This document shows positions 7,632 through 15,542 of a DNA stretch of 64,000 nt, in pieces. A program made the position numbers and the translations under genes. Below the pieces are notes generated by a model. The model saw only the letters and a list, made by a program, of their open reading frames with translations. It was not told where the DNA came from and did no database searches. This DNA comes from Oscillibacter valericigenes (lineage in GTDB: Bacteria > Bacillota > Clostridia > Oscillospirales > Oscillospiraceae), in assembly GCF_016902445.1 (NCBI RefSeq), contig NZ_JACSNX010000005.1, forward strand, positions 62,001-126,000, written 5' to 3'. Numbering within the stretch: the first letter of the stretch is position 1; every line of letters begins with the position of its first letter.

Positions 7632-8633
7632 TCAGTATTTCATCACGCCCATATAGCGGCGGGAGCTCATGGGATGTCCGGTGAGATAGGACAGCTGCAG
7701 GCAGAAGTCCGACGCCACCGCATGGAGCACCAGGGGCGCTGTCACATCGCGCAGCTCCTCCGGGATGCCGGTAAGATCCAGTGCCGCGGCGTCCAGCACC
7801 GTCAGCTTGTCGGTGATCCGCTGGAGGAACTTCACCGCACGCTCCTCCACAGGCCGGTAAGCGCCCAGGCCCAGGAAGGCCACCACCGGCGTCTCCCGGC
7901 CGACGGCCTCGCAGGCACCGTGGAACAGCTCTCCGGCGTTGAGGGGGGAGGAGTGGCGCCACACGGACTCCATAAAGGAGCAGTTGGTGAGGATGTAGGC
8001 GATGCACCGGTCCAGCCCGGCGGAGACGGTGTAGATCCCCGGCTCCGTCCGGTGCTTCTGGGCAAATTCCCGTGCCTGGGGCGCGAACTGGGCCACCGCC
8101 CGCTTGCAGACCGTCTCCAGCTCCTCCATGGCCGTCTCCATGACCGGCAGGCGGTCCGTTCCATTCAGCAGGTCCAGCAGAGCATACGTCAGCTGATAGA
8201 CCTCCGGGAAGATGGACAGGAGCAGCGGATAGGGATTCACCGGGTCGTCATAGTAGTAGATGGGGCAGTCCACGGTCTGCTCCATGACGGAGCCGGGGGC
8301 CGTGGTAAAGGCGGCTGTGAGGGCGCCTCGCTCCCGGGCCAGCCGGGCGGCGGCCACGGTCTCCGCCGTGGTGCCGCTCTGAGAGTTCAAGATCACCAGG
8401 GCGTGCTCCCCCAGCCGGCGGGGCGGATCGTTGTAAAACTCCGCCGCGTTGACGGCGGACACAGTGACCGCGTCCGTCTCCCGCTCCAGGATGTACTTCA
8501 CCGGGTACAGGGTGGCCAGGGACCCGCCGCAGGCCGCCACATAGATGTCCCGGATCTTCCGCTTCTCCGCCGCGGCCCGGACCGCGGCGATCTGCTGTCT
8601 GACAAGTGCGATCTTCTCCTCGTGCATAATCAT
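7632..8633 (-). CDS. SIS-domain deglycase, FrlB-like
   Basis: 333 residues with two SIS (sugar isomerase) domains: VAACGGSLATLYPVKYI and VILNSQSGTTAETVAAA in the first, and SSPLNAGELFHGACEAV in the second. The closing SSRRYMGVMKY parallels the RRYYGGLVEY end of E. coli FrlB, which splits fructoselysine 6-phosphate into glucose 6-phosphate and lysine. The ATG at 8633 is 4 bases after AAGGAGG; ATG 8627 is an equally good choice by spacing. Its neighbours, a PfkB kinase and a Gfo/Idh/MocA oxidoreductase, point to a pathway in which a sugar-amine conjugate is phosphorylated and then cleaved. No transporter gene is seen next to it. Confidence 0.75.
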   Translation of the reverse strand: MIMHEEKIALVRQQIAAVRAAAEKRKIRDIYVAACGGSLATLYPVKYILERETDAVTVSAVNAAEFYNDPPRRLGEHALVILNSQSGTTAETVAAARLARERGALTAAFTTAPGSVMEQTVDCPIYYYDDPVNPYPLLLSIFPEVYQLTYALLDLLNGTDRLPVMETAMEELETVCKRAVAQFAPQAREFAQKHRTEPGIYTVSAGLDRCIAYILTNCSFMESVWRHSSPLNAGELFHGACEAVGRETPVVAFLGLGAYRPVEERAVKFLQRITDKLTVLDAAALDLTGIPEELRDVTAPLVLHAVASDFCLQLSYLTGHPMSSRRYMGVMKY

Positions 8634-8642
8634 CAAACCTCC

Positions 8643-9692
8643 TTAAAATTCCACGGGCCTCCGCTCCCGCGCGGAGCGGTACAGCCCTTCCAGAACGCGG
8701 ACGACGGCCAGAGACTGCCGGGCCGTCACCAGAGGCGCCCTCCCCTGCCGGACAGCGTCGAGGAAGTCCGCCAGCTGGGCCCGGTTGGCGGTCTGCTCCT
8801 CCTCCGGCAGCCGGCAGCTGGTGGTGACCAGGCGGTCCGGCAGTGCTTCGCTGACGGTATAGCCGCCGGGGGCCCACTCCGCCCCCGCTGCCGTGCCGCA
8901 CAGGGTGATGGCGTCCTCCCGGTCCTCCGGCACGTGAAGCGCCCAGCTGGTGTCGATGCTCAGCACCGCGCCGCTCTTCATCACCACCTGGCCGAAGGCA
9001 GAGGTCTCCACCTTCAGTGCCGCCGGATCCCACGGTCCCCAGCGGTTGGCCGCCGTCGGCATGTCTCCCGGTCCGCGGAAGGTCCCTGCGCTGCAGTAAG
9101 CCGGCTCAAAGTCGTCCAGCAGCCACATGGCCAGGTCCAGAGCATGGGTCCCCAGGTCCATCAGGCAGCCGCCCCCCTGCACCACGGGGTCGAAAAAACG
9201 TCCCCAGGTGGGGATCCCCATCCGCCGCACCATACTGGCTCTGGCGAAGTACAGCGCCCCGAACCGCCCGGCCCGCAGTTCCCCATGCAGCGCCTGGGCC
9301 GAAGGGTAAAAGCGGGCCTGATGCCCCACCGTCAGGAAAACGCCGGACTCCTCTGCCGTCCGCACCATCTCTTCGGCGGAGGCGGCATCCACGGCCATGG
9401 GTTTCTCGCACAGCACGTGCTTTCCCGCCCGGAGCGCCGCCAGTGTGATGGCAGCGTGGCTGTCATTGGGCGTGCAGATGCACACGGCGTCCACGTCGCT
9501 CCGCCCCAGCAGCTCTTCCAGGGACCCGCAGGTCACGGCGCCCGGAGCCCCCCATGCCTTCCGCAGCTCCTCCGCCCGGCCGCCGAAAAAGGCCCGGAGA
9601 GATGCGCCGGGCAGGACTGCCAGATTTTCCGCGTATTTCCATCGGGCAATGCTGCCGCAGCCCACAATCCCAATGCCGATCTCCCGGTCCAT
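8643..9692 (-). CDS. Gfo/Idh/MocA-family oxidoreductase
   Basis: 349 residues. The N-terminal Rossmann fold shows GIGIVGCGSIARWKYAENL, followed by ADAVCICTPNDSHAAI-like strand/turn elements and the family hallmark CEKPMAVD with its catalytic lysine; the C-terminal half contains MDLGTHALDLAMWLL. These enzymes oxidise or reduce sugars and cyclitols with NAD(P). ATG 9692 is chosen because AAGGAGG lies 5-6 bases before it. The next gene starts 10 bases after its stop, making it the first gene of the sugar-amine operon; it could oxidise or epimerise the sugar before phosphorylation (inference). Confidence 0.85.
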   Translation of the reverse strand: MDREIGIGIVGCGSIARWKYAENLAVLPGASLRAFFGGRAEELRKAWGAPGAVTCGSLEELLGRSDVDAVCICTPNDSHAAITLAALRAGKHVLCEKPMAVDAASAEEMVRTAEESGVFLTVGHQARFYPSAQALHGELRAGRFGALYFARASMVRRMGIPTWGRFFDPVVQGGGCLMDLGTHALDLAMWLLDDFEPAYCSAGTFRGPGDMPTAANRWGPWDPAALKVETSAFGQVVMKSGAVLSIDTSWALHVPEDREDAITLCGTAAGAEWAPGGYTVSEALPDRLVTTSCRLPEEEQTANRAQLADFLDAVRQGRAPLVTARQSLAVVRVLEGLYRSARERRPVEF

Positions 9693-9844
9693 AGGAGCCT
9701 CCTTGTTTTTCCAAAATGTCAGGGTCATGGTATCACAGGGCCGGCTCGGAAGTAAATGGAATATCCTGTGCAATTCTTGAGAAAATCTTGCAGGTCTCCG
9801 CCCCGGCAGATGTTCCCCGCAGCCCGCTCCACCGCTGAGAGAAA

Positions 9845-9872
9845 GCCCTGCTTTTCCGTGGAAAAGCAGGGC
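9845..9872 (-). terminator. Terminator of the EFR1 ferredoxin-flavodoxin gene
   Basis: A GCCCTGCTTTTCC stem with its complement and a tight loop lies 19 bases past the stop at 9891; on the minus strand it is followed by TTTCTCT. Confidence 0.6.
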
Positions 9873-9890
9873 CTGCCGGTGCAGAAACGG

Positions 9891-10637
9891 TCATTCCGGG
9901 CACTGATACCGGGGCTTGCCGCGGCTGATCCGGCCGTATTCGATGGCCCCGGCCGGGCAGCCGCAGATACAGGCCATGCAGTGGGTGCAGCGGTCCCCCC
10001 AGACCGGCCGCCCCTCCTGGATGCGGATGTTTCCCAGCGGGCAGAGCCGCTGGCATTTCCCGCAGGACACGCAGGCGTCGGAGACCGTAAAGGGCCCGGT
10101 CCGCACATAAAATCTGTAAAACAGGCTGTTTACCGGCCCTGACTTCAGCCGGTCCAGGCCGCCCGTGTTCCCTGCCGAGAAGTCCGCACCCGCCCGGATC
10201 CAGTCCGCCGCCTGCCGCAGGACCGGGCGGGCCTCTGCGAGGATGGCCTTTGCCTCCTCCGCCCCCGGCGCGGTGAACAGGGCGATATAGTTCTCCGGCA
10301 TCACCACCGGCAGCGTCCCCCTGTACCGCAGGCCCGCCTCCTCACAGAGCCTGCGATTCCATGCGGCAGCATTTCCGATATCCTCGCCGCAGGTCATGAC
10401 GAAATAGGCGTCCCTGCTGCCGGAAAAGCGTCCGCCGCGGATCAGGTCCCGCACCAGCCGCGGCAGACGCCAGGCATAGGTCGGCGTCACGAATACCCAC
10501 GGACGCTCACTGCGCAGGTCCGCCGCCGCTCCGCTCTGCAGAAGGGGCAGCACATCCAGACAGGAGTCCCCCAGCTGTTCTCCCAGAAATGCGGCGCAGT
10601 ACCGGCTGTTGCCGGTGCCGGTAAAATAGACGATCAT
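9891..10637 (-). CDS. EFR1-family flavodoxin/ferredoxin protein
   Basis: 248 residues. The first 150 residues form a flavodoxin-like domain beginning IVYFTGTGNSRYCA, the phosphate-binding loop for FMN; the C-terminal 60 residues carry two [4Fe-4S] motifs, CVSCGKCQRLCP and CTHCMACICGCP. This fused arrangement defines the EFR1 group of anaerobe redox proteins, soluble electron carriers of unknown partner. ATG 10637 follows AGGAG at a 6-base gap. It is transcribed alone, from a promoter at 10717-10746, and ends at its own terminator. Confidence 0.85.
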   Translation of the reverse strand: MIVYFTGTGNSRYCAAFLGEQLGDSCLDVLPLLQSGAAADLRSERPWVFVTPTYAWRLPRLVRDLIRGGRFSGSRDAYFVMTCGEDIGNAAAWNRRLCEEAGLRYRGTLPVVMPENYIALFTAPGAEEAKAILAEARPVLRQAADWIRAGADFSAGNTGGLDRLKSGPVNSLFYRFYVRTGPFTVSDACVSCGKCQRLCPLGNIRIQEGRPVWGDRCTHCMACICGCPAGAIEYGRISRGKPRYQCPE

Positions 10638-10716
10638 AACATTCTCCTGTTCCTAACAGAGTCGTTCTCCCGGAGGGAACGCGTCCCGGAGCGGCCCACC
10701 GGGACTCACAGTCAGG

Positions 10717-10746
10717 ATTATACCAAAGCCCCGCCCCTTTTTACAA
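10717..10746 (-). promoter_or_regulatory. Sigma-A-type promoter of the EFR1 gene
   Basis: Minus strand TTGTAA, 18-base spacer, TATAAT (perfect -10), about 80 bases upstream of the start codon. Confidence 0.6.
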
Positions 10747-10792
10747 GAAGGGGAAAATTTTCCCGGCTCCGGCCGCGCTGCGGTCCGGCGGG

Positions 10793-10821
10793 TTGCCTGC
10801 GGGGCGGAAATGTGATATACT
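10793..10821 (+). promoter_or_regulatory. Sigma-A-type promoter of the Lar-like gene
   Basis: TTGCCT, 17-base spacer, TATACT, with a TG just upstream of the -10, 30 bases before the GTG start. Confidence 0.65.
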
Positions 10822-10851
10822 GAGCTGACATCAAAAAAAGGAGACTGAACC

Positions 10852-11079
10852 GTGGAACTCTATCATGATATCGACCTGCAGGACTGCCCTCTGTGCCATG
10901 GCCCCGGCCTGATCGAGGAAGAAGAGGGCTGGTGCCTGTATGTGGCCTGTCTGGACTGCGGCTGCCGGACCGCCGAGCTGCCCTTCTCCTCCCCGGAAGA
11001 GCGCCTGGCCGCCGCCAAACAGGTGGCCAGCCTCTGGAACATGGGCAAAGTGATCCATTCCGGCGCCGTCGGGGACTGA
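10852..11079 (+). CDS. Lar-like zinc-ribbon protein
   Basis: 75 residues from GTG 10852, preceded by AAGGAG at 9 bases. It holds CPLCHGPG and, 20 residues on, ACLDCGCR, a four-cysteine zinc ribbon, then a helix rich in Ala/Lys ending SLWNMGKVI. The order (CPxC, CxxCG, then an A...WN motif) is that of the Lar family, phage proteins that modulate type I restriction; in genomes such ribbons are often stand-alone with unknown role. Here it has its own promoter and no phage neighbours, so anti-restriction function is only a possibility. Confidence 0.6.
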   Translation: MELYHDIDLQDCPLCHGPGLIEEEEGWCLYVACLDCGCRTAELPFSSPEERLAAAKQVASLWNMGKVIHSGAVGD

Positions 11080-11163
11080 GCGGTCTCCCTGCCTGCGGTC
11101 TGCCCCGCTGCAGGCGCCGCATGCCCGAAAGCTCCCCCATCCGGAGGCCCTGTCCCTCCGCAA

Positions 11164-11203
11164 TGACAAAGATCCCGCCCCGGCCGGGGCGGGATCTTTG
11201 TCA
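11164..11203. terminator. Bidirectional terminator, long perfect palindrome
   Basis: A perfect palindrome of nearly 20 bp per arm (TGACAAAGATCCCGCCCC and complement) sits between the Lar-like gene and the convergent MATE-PstA gene, ending 4 bases before the latter's stop codon. Confidence 0.7.
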
Positions 11204-11206
11204 CGG

Positions 11207-11527
11207 TCAGATCTTTTCGAACTGCGTCACATCGGAGACGAACAGCGTGGCGCCGCCCACGGTGACCTCTGTGGGATAGGCTGCGGACGGAGTCGCCAGC
11301 TGCACATTGGAGGAGATCTTCTCCGTCCGGCGGGAGCAGTGCTGGCGGATGATGGCGACGACCTGGGACACCCGGTCCTCCTCCGTGCCGATCAGCAGCG
11401 TGGTGTTTCCTCCGGTGAGGAATCCGCCGGTGGAGGCCATGCGGGTGAAGTAGTACCCGGCCTCCGTCAGGGCTGCGCACACCTCGCCGGTATCCCGTTT
11501 GTTGATGATGGCGGTGATCATTTTCAT
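11207..11527 (-). CDS. Cyclic-di-AMP receptor PstA/DarA, probable internal start
   Basis: Same frame as the MATE fusion. ATG 11527 begins 106 residues that match the full length of stand-alone PstA/DarA, and is preceded by AAAGGAG at 8 bases, a better ribosome site than that of the MATE start. In Firmicutes this trimeric PII-like protein binds c-di-AMP through the STGGFL...GNTT loops. Either both products are made, or the fusion is the only one and the site is an evolutionary relic of two genes that merged by loss of the upstream stop codon. Confidence 0.6.
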   Translation of the reverse strand: MKMITAIINKRDTGEVCAALTEAGYYFTRMASTGGFLTGGNTTLLIGTEEDRVSQVVAIIRQHCSRRTEKISSNVQLATPSAAYPTEVTVGGATLFVSDVTQFEKI

Positions 11528-12892
11528 AGCAGCGGCTCCTTTGCGTTCAGGTTTGAGGACAGCGCCCTTGTAGCGGTCCCAGATGCGGATGCGGTGGATG
11601 TAAAAGAACAGGCCCAGCGTGCCGGTAACAGTCTCCGCAATGGGAAACGCCAGCCAGGTATAGTCCAGGCCGACCTTGGAAAATGCCCAGAAAACAGGGA
11701 TCAGGCAGAAGATCTGCCGGGTCAGGGAGAGGAGGACGCTGGGCAGCGCCGCTCCGATGGCCTGGAAAAATACCGGCAGGATCAGGGAGATCACAGCAGG
11801 CAGGAAGCTGACGCCGATGATATGGAAGGCAGGCACGCCGATCTCCAGCACCAGGGGGTCGGCCGTGAAGATCCCCAGCAGCTGGGCCGGGATCAGCTCA
11901 AAGCAGGCGATGCCCACCAGCATGAAGGACATGGCCAGCAGGACGGAGTTCTTCACCACCTGGCGGCAGCGGGGATAGGCGCCCTTGGCATAGGTATAGC
12001 TCAGCAGGGGCACGATGCAGGTCTGCAGGCCGGACAGCGGGATGAAGAAGAAGGACTGCACCTTGTAGTACAGGCCAAGCACCGTCACAGCGGCGTCGGA
12101 GAACCCGGCCAGGATCATGTTCAGGGCCATGATGTACACGGTGAACAGCATCTGCATGAAGATAGAGGGATACCCCAGCCGGTAGATCCTGGCCGCGTAG
12201 GACAAGAACACCCGTGCGGCAGGCGGACGCCGAAGGCCGGAGGAGACGATGACCGCCGCCAGCACCTGCCCCGCCACCGTGGCATAGGCCGCGCCGGCCA
12301 CGCCCAGCGCCGGCACCGGCCCCAGGCCGAAGATCAGGATCGGGTCCAGCACGATATTCGTGGCGGCGCCGGCGATCTGGGCCAACATCGGCAGGCGCAT
12401 ATTCCCCCTGGCCTGATGGACCTTGCTCCAGGTGCTCTCCAGAAACACTCCCAGGCTGCCGACGCAGACGATCAGGCCGTAGGTGACGGCATACTCGGCC
12501 ACCGCGGCGGATTCCGTGGAGGCGGCGGCAAACGGCCTCATCAGCAGTCCGCTGGCGGCGGCAAACACCAGCCAGCTGACAAGGGCCAGGACCGTGCCGG
12601 TCCCGGCAGTCCGGTCAGCCAAATGGTGGTTGCCCTGCCCGTCATAACGGGACATCAGCGTGTTGACACCGACGCCGGTGCCCACCGCGATGGCCGTGAC
12701 GATCAGCTGGACCGGATAGACGATGGAGAGCGCCGTCAGGCCGTCATTGGAAAACTGGCCCACAAAGTAGCTGTCCACGATATTGTACATGGCCTGGATC
12801 AGCTGGGCGAGCATCACCGGCGGCGCGATCCGCATCAGGATGGACCAGATGCTCTCCGCGTCAAAAAGGCTGTATGAAGAACCGGCTCTCAT
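11207..12892 (-). CDS. MATE efflux transporter fused in frame to a c-di-AMP receptor (PstA/DarA) domain
   Basis: 561 residues in one uninterrupted frame. Residues 1-455 are a MATE-type transporter (about 12 hydrophobic segments; opening MRIAPPVMLAQLIQAMYNIV and VDSYFVGQFSND typical of the family), which exports cationic drugs or metabolites by Na+/H+ exchange. Residues 456-561 are a complete PstA/DarA PII-like domain: MKMITAIINKRDTG, the ligand loop ASTGGFLTGGNTTLLIG and the closing VGGATLFVSDVTQFEKI. No stop separates the parts; the linker is only about ten residues (GAVLKPERKGAAA). A ribosome site AAAGGAG followed 8 bases later by ATG lies exactly at the junction, so a free receptor could also be made. 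ATG 12892 has GGAG 12 bases upstream. Confidence 0.85.
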   Translation of the reverse strand: MRAGSSYSLFDAESIWSILMRIAPPVMLAQLIQAMYNIVDSYFVGQFSNDGLTALSIVYPVQLIVTAIAVGTGVGVNTLMSRYDGQGNHHLADRTAGTGTVLALVSWLVFAAASGLLMRPFAAASTESAAVAEYAVTYGLIVCVGSLGVFLESTWSKVHQARGNMRLPMLAQIAGAATNIVLDPILIFGLGPVPALGVAGAAYATVAGQVLAAVIVSSGLRRPPAARVFLSYAARIYRLGYPSIFMQMLFTVYIMALNMILAGFSDAAVTVLGLYYKVQSFFFIPLSGLQTCIVPLLSYTYAKGAYPRCRQVVKNSVLLAMSFMLVGIACFELIPAQLLGIFTADPLVLEIGVPAFHIIGVSFLPAVISLILPVFFQAIGAALPSVLLSLTRQIFCLIPVFWAFSKVGLDYTWLAFPIAETVTGTLGLFFYIHRIRIWDRYKGAVLKPERKGAAAMKMITAIINKRDTGEVCAALTEAGYYFTRMASTGGFLTGGNTTLLIGTEEDRVSQVVAIIRQHCSRRTEKISSNVQLATPSAAYPTEVTVGGATLFVSDVTQFEKI

Positions 12893-13082
12893 AGCAGTTT
12901 GGAACTCCTGTCGAAAAGGATCTCATCTTGTCCTGCCGCTTGCCGCGGGGCGGCCGGGCGGGACTTGCGGCAAAATTATAGCGGCAGCGACAGGCAAAGT
13001 CAAGGCGGTGTTTTAGATGAAATCCGCCGGAGATCCGCCCGTTCAGTGGGGCATCCTGCATAGAAGGCCGGAACGCAGATCT

Positions 13083-13116
13083 CCCGCGCCCTCCCGCTTT
13101 TGCGGGAGGGCGCGGG
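13083..13116. terminator. Hairpin downstream of the MerR gene
   Basis: A 15-bp perfect G+C stem (CCCGCGCCCTCCCGC and complement) around a TTTT loop lies 15 bases past the MerR stop. No T run follows on the minus strand, so it may be a weak terminator. Confidence 0.45.
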
Positions 13117-13130
13117 GCAGGCCGCGCAGA

Positions 13131-13604
13131 TCATGCGGTCTCTTCCGGCGAGCCCGTCACCTGTCCGGGATCCCGGGCGTCGTCATAGAGCTTCTGGATC
13201 TCCGGCGGAAGATGGTCCGGCATCATGGCGCGGATCCGGTCTTCGCTGCCGTCCCGGATGGCCTGTCCATAGTACCAGCATTTGAAGTCGATCATGGCCA
13301 GCGTCCTCTCCAGCCGGCGGATCTGTCCCTCCACCACCCGGCGCTGATGCTCGAACAGGGCCTTCCGCTGGGGATAGGTCCCGCTGCCCTCACAGCACCA
13401 CTGCATGAACCGCCTGATGTCCCGGATCTCCAGGCCGGACTGCTTCAGGCACTCAATGACCCGGAGGGCCTCCAGCTCCGTCTCACCGAACCGGCGGATG
13501 CCGGAGGCACGTTCCATGTTGGGGAACAGTCCCTCCTTGTCATAGTAGCGGAGGGTGGAGATGGGGATGCGGAACATCTCCGATACCTGACCAATCGTAA
13601 ACAT
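13131..13604 (-). CDS. MerR-family transcriptional regulator
   Basis: 157 residues from ATG 13604 with GGGAGG 9 bases upstream. The N-terminal winged helix reads MFTIGQVSEMFRIPISTLRY then YDKEGLFPNMERASGIRRF, the MerR signature; a long dimerisation helix (about residues 75-110) follows, and the C-terminal part is small and lacks the cysteine pattern of metal sensors, suggesting a drug or small-molecule inducer. It is divergent from a hydrolase/reductase pair, and the space between holds a canonical MerR operator-promoter (13628-13658). Confidence 0.88.
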   Translation of the reverse strand: MFTIGQVSEMFRIPISTLRYYDKEGLFPNMERASGIRRFGETELEALRVIECLKQSGLEIRDIRRFMQWCCEGSGTYPQRKALFEHQRRVVEGQIRRLERTLAMIDFKCWYYGQAIRDGSEDRIRAMMPDHLPPEIQKLYDDARDPGQVTGSPEETA

Positions 13605-13627
13605 GTTGAAAACCTCCCAAAAAGCAC

Positions 13628-13658
13628 TTGACCTAAAGTCAGGTTTAGGTTTTATGAT
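13628..13658 (+). promoter_or_regulatory. MerR-type promoter with 19-bp spacer and embedded operator
   Basis: TTGACC and TATGAT are separated by 19 bases rather than 17, and the spacer carries the perfect inverted repeat ACCTAAA-n6-TTTAGGT (13631-13650). The over-long spacer with a centred dyad is the defining feature of MerR-activated promoters, so the hydrolase and RibD-like genes are predicted to be switched on by the adjacent regulator. Confidence 0.8.
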
Positions 13659-13743
13659 GGGATCATACCAGAGATGACACTGTCTGTCAACTCGAACCGG
13701 CAGCCAAACCCATCCCATTCATTTGTCAGGAGGAATCTCATCC

Positions 13744-14739
13744 ATGCTGAAACCCGCCGAACTTCATCTGTCCCAGGAGTGGGACAAGACCTTCCCCCAG
13801 AGCGACCGTGTGGACCACAGAAAGGTCACCTTCCTCAACCGCTACGGCCTCACCCTGGCGGCGGACCAGTACACGCCGAAGGGCGCCCAAGGCAGGCTGC
13901 CTGCTGTGGCTGTCTGCGGCCCCTTTGGGGCGGTGAAGGAGCAGTGCTCCGGCCTCTACGCCCAGACCCTGGCGGAGCGGGGCTTCCTCACCGTCGCCTT
14001 CGACCCCTCCTTCACCGGTGAGAGCGGCGGCGAGCCCCGGTACACCGCCTCCCCGGACATCAACACCGAGGACTTCCAGGCGGCGGTAGACTTTCTCTCC
14101 GTCCAGGGCAACGTGGATCCGGACCGCATCGGCATCCTGGGCATCTGCGGCTGGGGCGGACTGGCGCTGAATACCGCAGCCATCGACACCCGGATCAAGG
14201 CCACCGTGGTCTCCACCATGTACGATATGAGCCGCATCGCCGCCAAGGGCTATTTCGACGCCGCCGACAGCGAGGAGGCCCGCCATCAGGTTCGTGAGAG
14301 CTGCAGCGCCGCCCGGACTGCCATCTGCCGCAGCGGCGACTACGGCCGCGCCGGCGGCTGCCTGCCCCTGCCCGTGCCGGAGGACGTCCCCTTCTATGTG
14401 AAGGACTACAGCGAATACTACAAGGGCCGGGCCTACCATCCCCGCTCCCTGAACTCCAACGAGGGCTGGAACACCATCGGCACCCTGTCCTTCCTGAATC
14501 AGCCCATCCTCCAATATACCAATGAGATCCGCTCCGCTGTCCTCATCATCCACGGGGAGAAGGCCCACTCCTGCTACATGGGCCGGGATGCCTATGCCCA
14601 CATGATGAAGGGGAACCCGAGCCCGGAGAACAAGGAGCTGATGATCATCCCCGGCGCCGTGCACACGGACCTGTATGACGACCTGGACATCATCCCCTTT
14701 GACAAGATCCAGAATTTTTTCCGGACCTACCTGAAGTGA
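13744..14739 (+). CDS. Alpha/beta hydrolase, dienelactone-hydrolase-like
   Basis: 331 residues from ATG 13744, with AGGAGG 10 bases upstream. The nucleophile elbow reads GILGICGWGG near residue 136, with cysteine in the usual serine position as in dienelactone hydrolases; the strand after it and the late HGEKAHSCYMG and PGAVHTDLYDD segments would carry the acid and histidine. The N-terminal KVTFLNRYGLTLAADQYTP is typical of the YcjY-like bacterial hydrolases of unknown substrate. First gene of a MerR-controlled operon with a RibD-C-like reductase, suggesting detoxification of an electrophile or antibiotic (inference). Confidence 0.8.
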   Translation: MLKPAELHLSQEWDKTFPQSDRVDHRKVTFLNRYGLTLAADQYTPKGAQGRLPAVAVCGPFGAVKEQCSGLYAQTLAERGFLTVAFDPSFTGESGGEPRYTASPDINTEDFQAAVDFLSVQGNVDPDRIGILGICGWGGLALNTAAIDTRIKATVVSTMYDMSRIAAKGYFDAADSEEARHQVRESCSAARTAICRSGDYGRAGGCLPLPVPEDVPFYVKDYSEYYKGRAYHPRSLNSNEGWNTIGTLSFLNQPILQYTNEIRSAVLIIHGEKAHSCYMGRDAYAHMMKGNPSPENKELMIIPGAVHTDLYDDLDIIPFDKIQNFFRTYLK

Positions 14740-14777
14740 CCCCGTAAAGCGCAAACTGACAAGGAGGAAAAACAGGC

Positions 14778-15452
14778 ATGAAGAAACCGTATATCATCTG
14801 CCACATGATGATCTCCCTGGATGGCCGCATCGACTGCGCCATGACGGAGCATCTGCCCGGTGTGGACGACTACTACCAGACCCTGGAGGCGCTGAGCGTC
14901 CCCACCACCGTCACCGGCCGGGTGACCGCGCAGCTGGAGATGGCCCTGCCCGGCACCTTTCAGGCCAAGGATCCCACGCCGGTAGGCAGGGAGGCCTTTT
15001 CCAAAAAGGCCGGCGCCCCCGGCTACGAAATCGTTGTGGATACCCACGGCAGGCTCCTGTGGCCGGACGCCGGAGAGGCGGAAAAGCCCCTGCTGATCCT
15101 CACCAGCCAGCAGGTGCCCAGGGAGTACCTGGCCGATCTGGACAGCCGGAGCATCTCCTGGATCGCCGTGGGCGAGGAGCGGATCGATCTGGCCCGGGCC
15201 GCAGAGATCCTGGCGGCGGAGTTCGGCGTAGAGCGCATGGCCATTGTGGGCGGCTCCGCCATCAACACCGCATTCCTGGATGCCGGGCTGCTGGATGAGG
15301 TCAGCATCCTGATCGGCGCCGGCATCGACGGCAGGGGCGGCATGCCGGCGGTGTTCGACGGCAGGGCCATGGACCATCCGGTGACCCTGCTGCACCTGAC
15401 TGACGTCCGGAAATTCGACAGCGGCGCCGTCTGGCTGCGCTACGCTGTCTGA
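14778..15452 (+). CDS. RibD C-terminal / dihydrofolate-reductase-like protein
   Basis: 224 residues, ATG 14778 after AAGGAGG. The fold is that of the RibD reductase domain: MMISLDGRIDCAMTEHLPG at the start, NAD(P)H-binding IVGGSAINTAFLDAGLLDEV near residue 155, and the closing strand with FDSGAVWLRYAV. RibD itself reduces a riboflavin precursor, but free-standing homologues such as this act on unknown substrates and often sit in stress or resistance operons. It follows the hydrolase by 38 bases under the same MerR promoter and ends before a strong hairpin at 15510. Confidence 0.82.
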   Translation: MKKPYIICHMMISLDGRIDCAMTEHLPGVDDYYQTLEALSVPTTVTGRVTAQLEMALPGTFQAKDPTPVGREAFSKKAGAPGYEIVVDTHGRLLWPDAGEAEKPLLILTSQQVPREYLADLDSRSISWIAVGEERIDLARAAEILAAEFGVERMAIVGGSAINTAFLDAGLLDEVSILIGAGIDGRGGMPAVFDGRAMDHPVTLLHLTDVRKFDSGAVWLRYAV

Positions 15453-15509
15453 GCGGCCCCGCAGGCCGGATCTTCCGGCCCAGCACCCGGCGGTCTCTCA
15501 AAACGCCAA

Positions 15510-15536
15510 CAGGCGGCGGGGTCCTCCCGCCGCCTG
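15510..15536. terminator. Bidirectional terminator between convergent operons
   Basis: An 11-bp perfect stem CAGGCGGCGGG / CCCGCCGCCTG with a 5-base loop lies between the RibD-like stop (15452) and the TlpA-like stop (15543). Confidence 0.55.
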
Positions 15537-15542
15537 CCTGAT

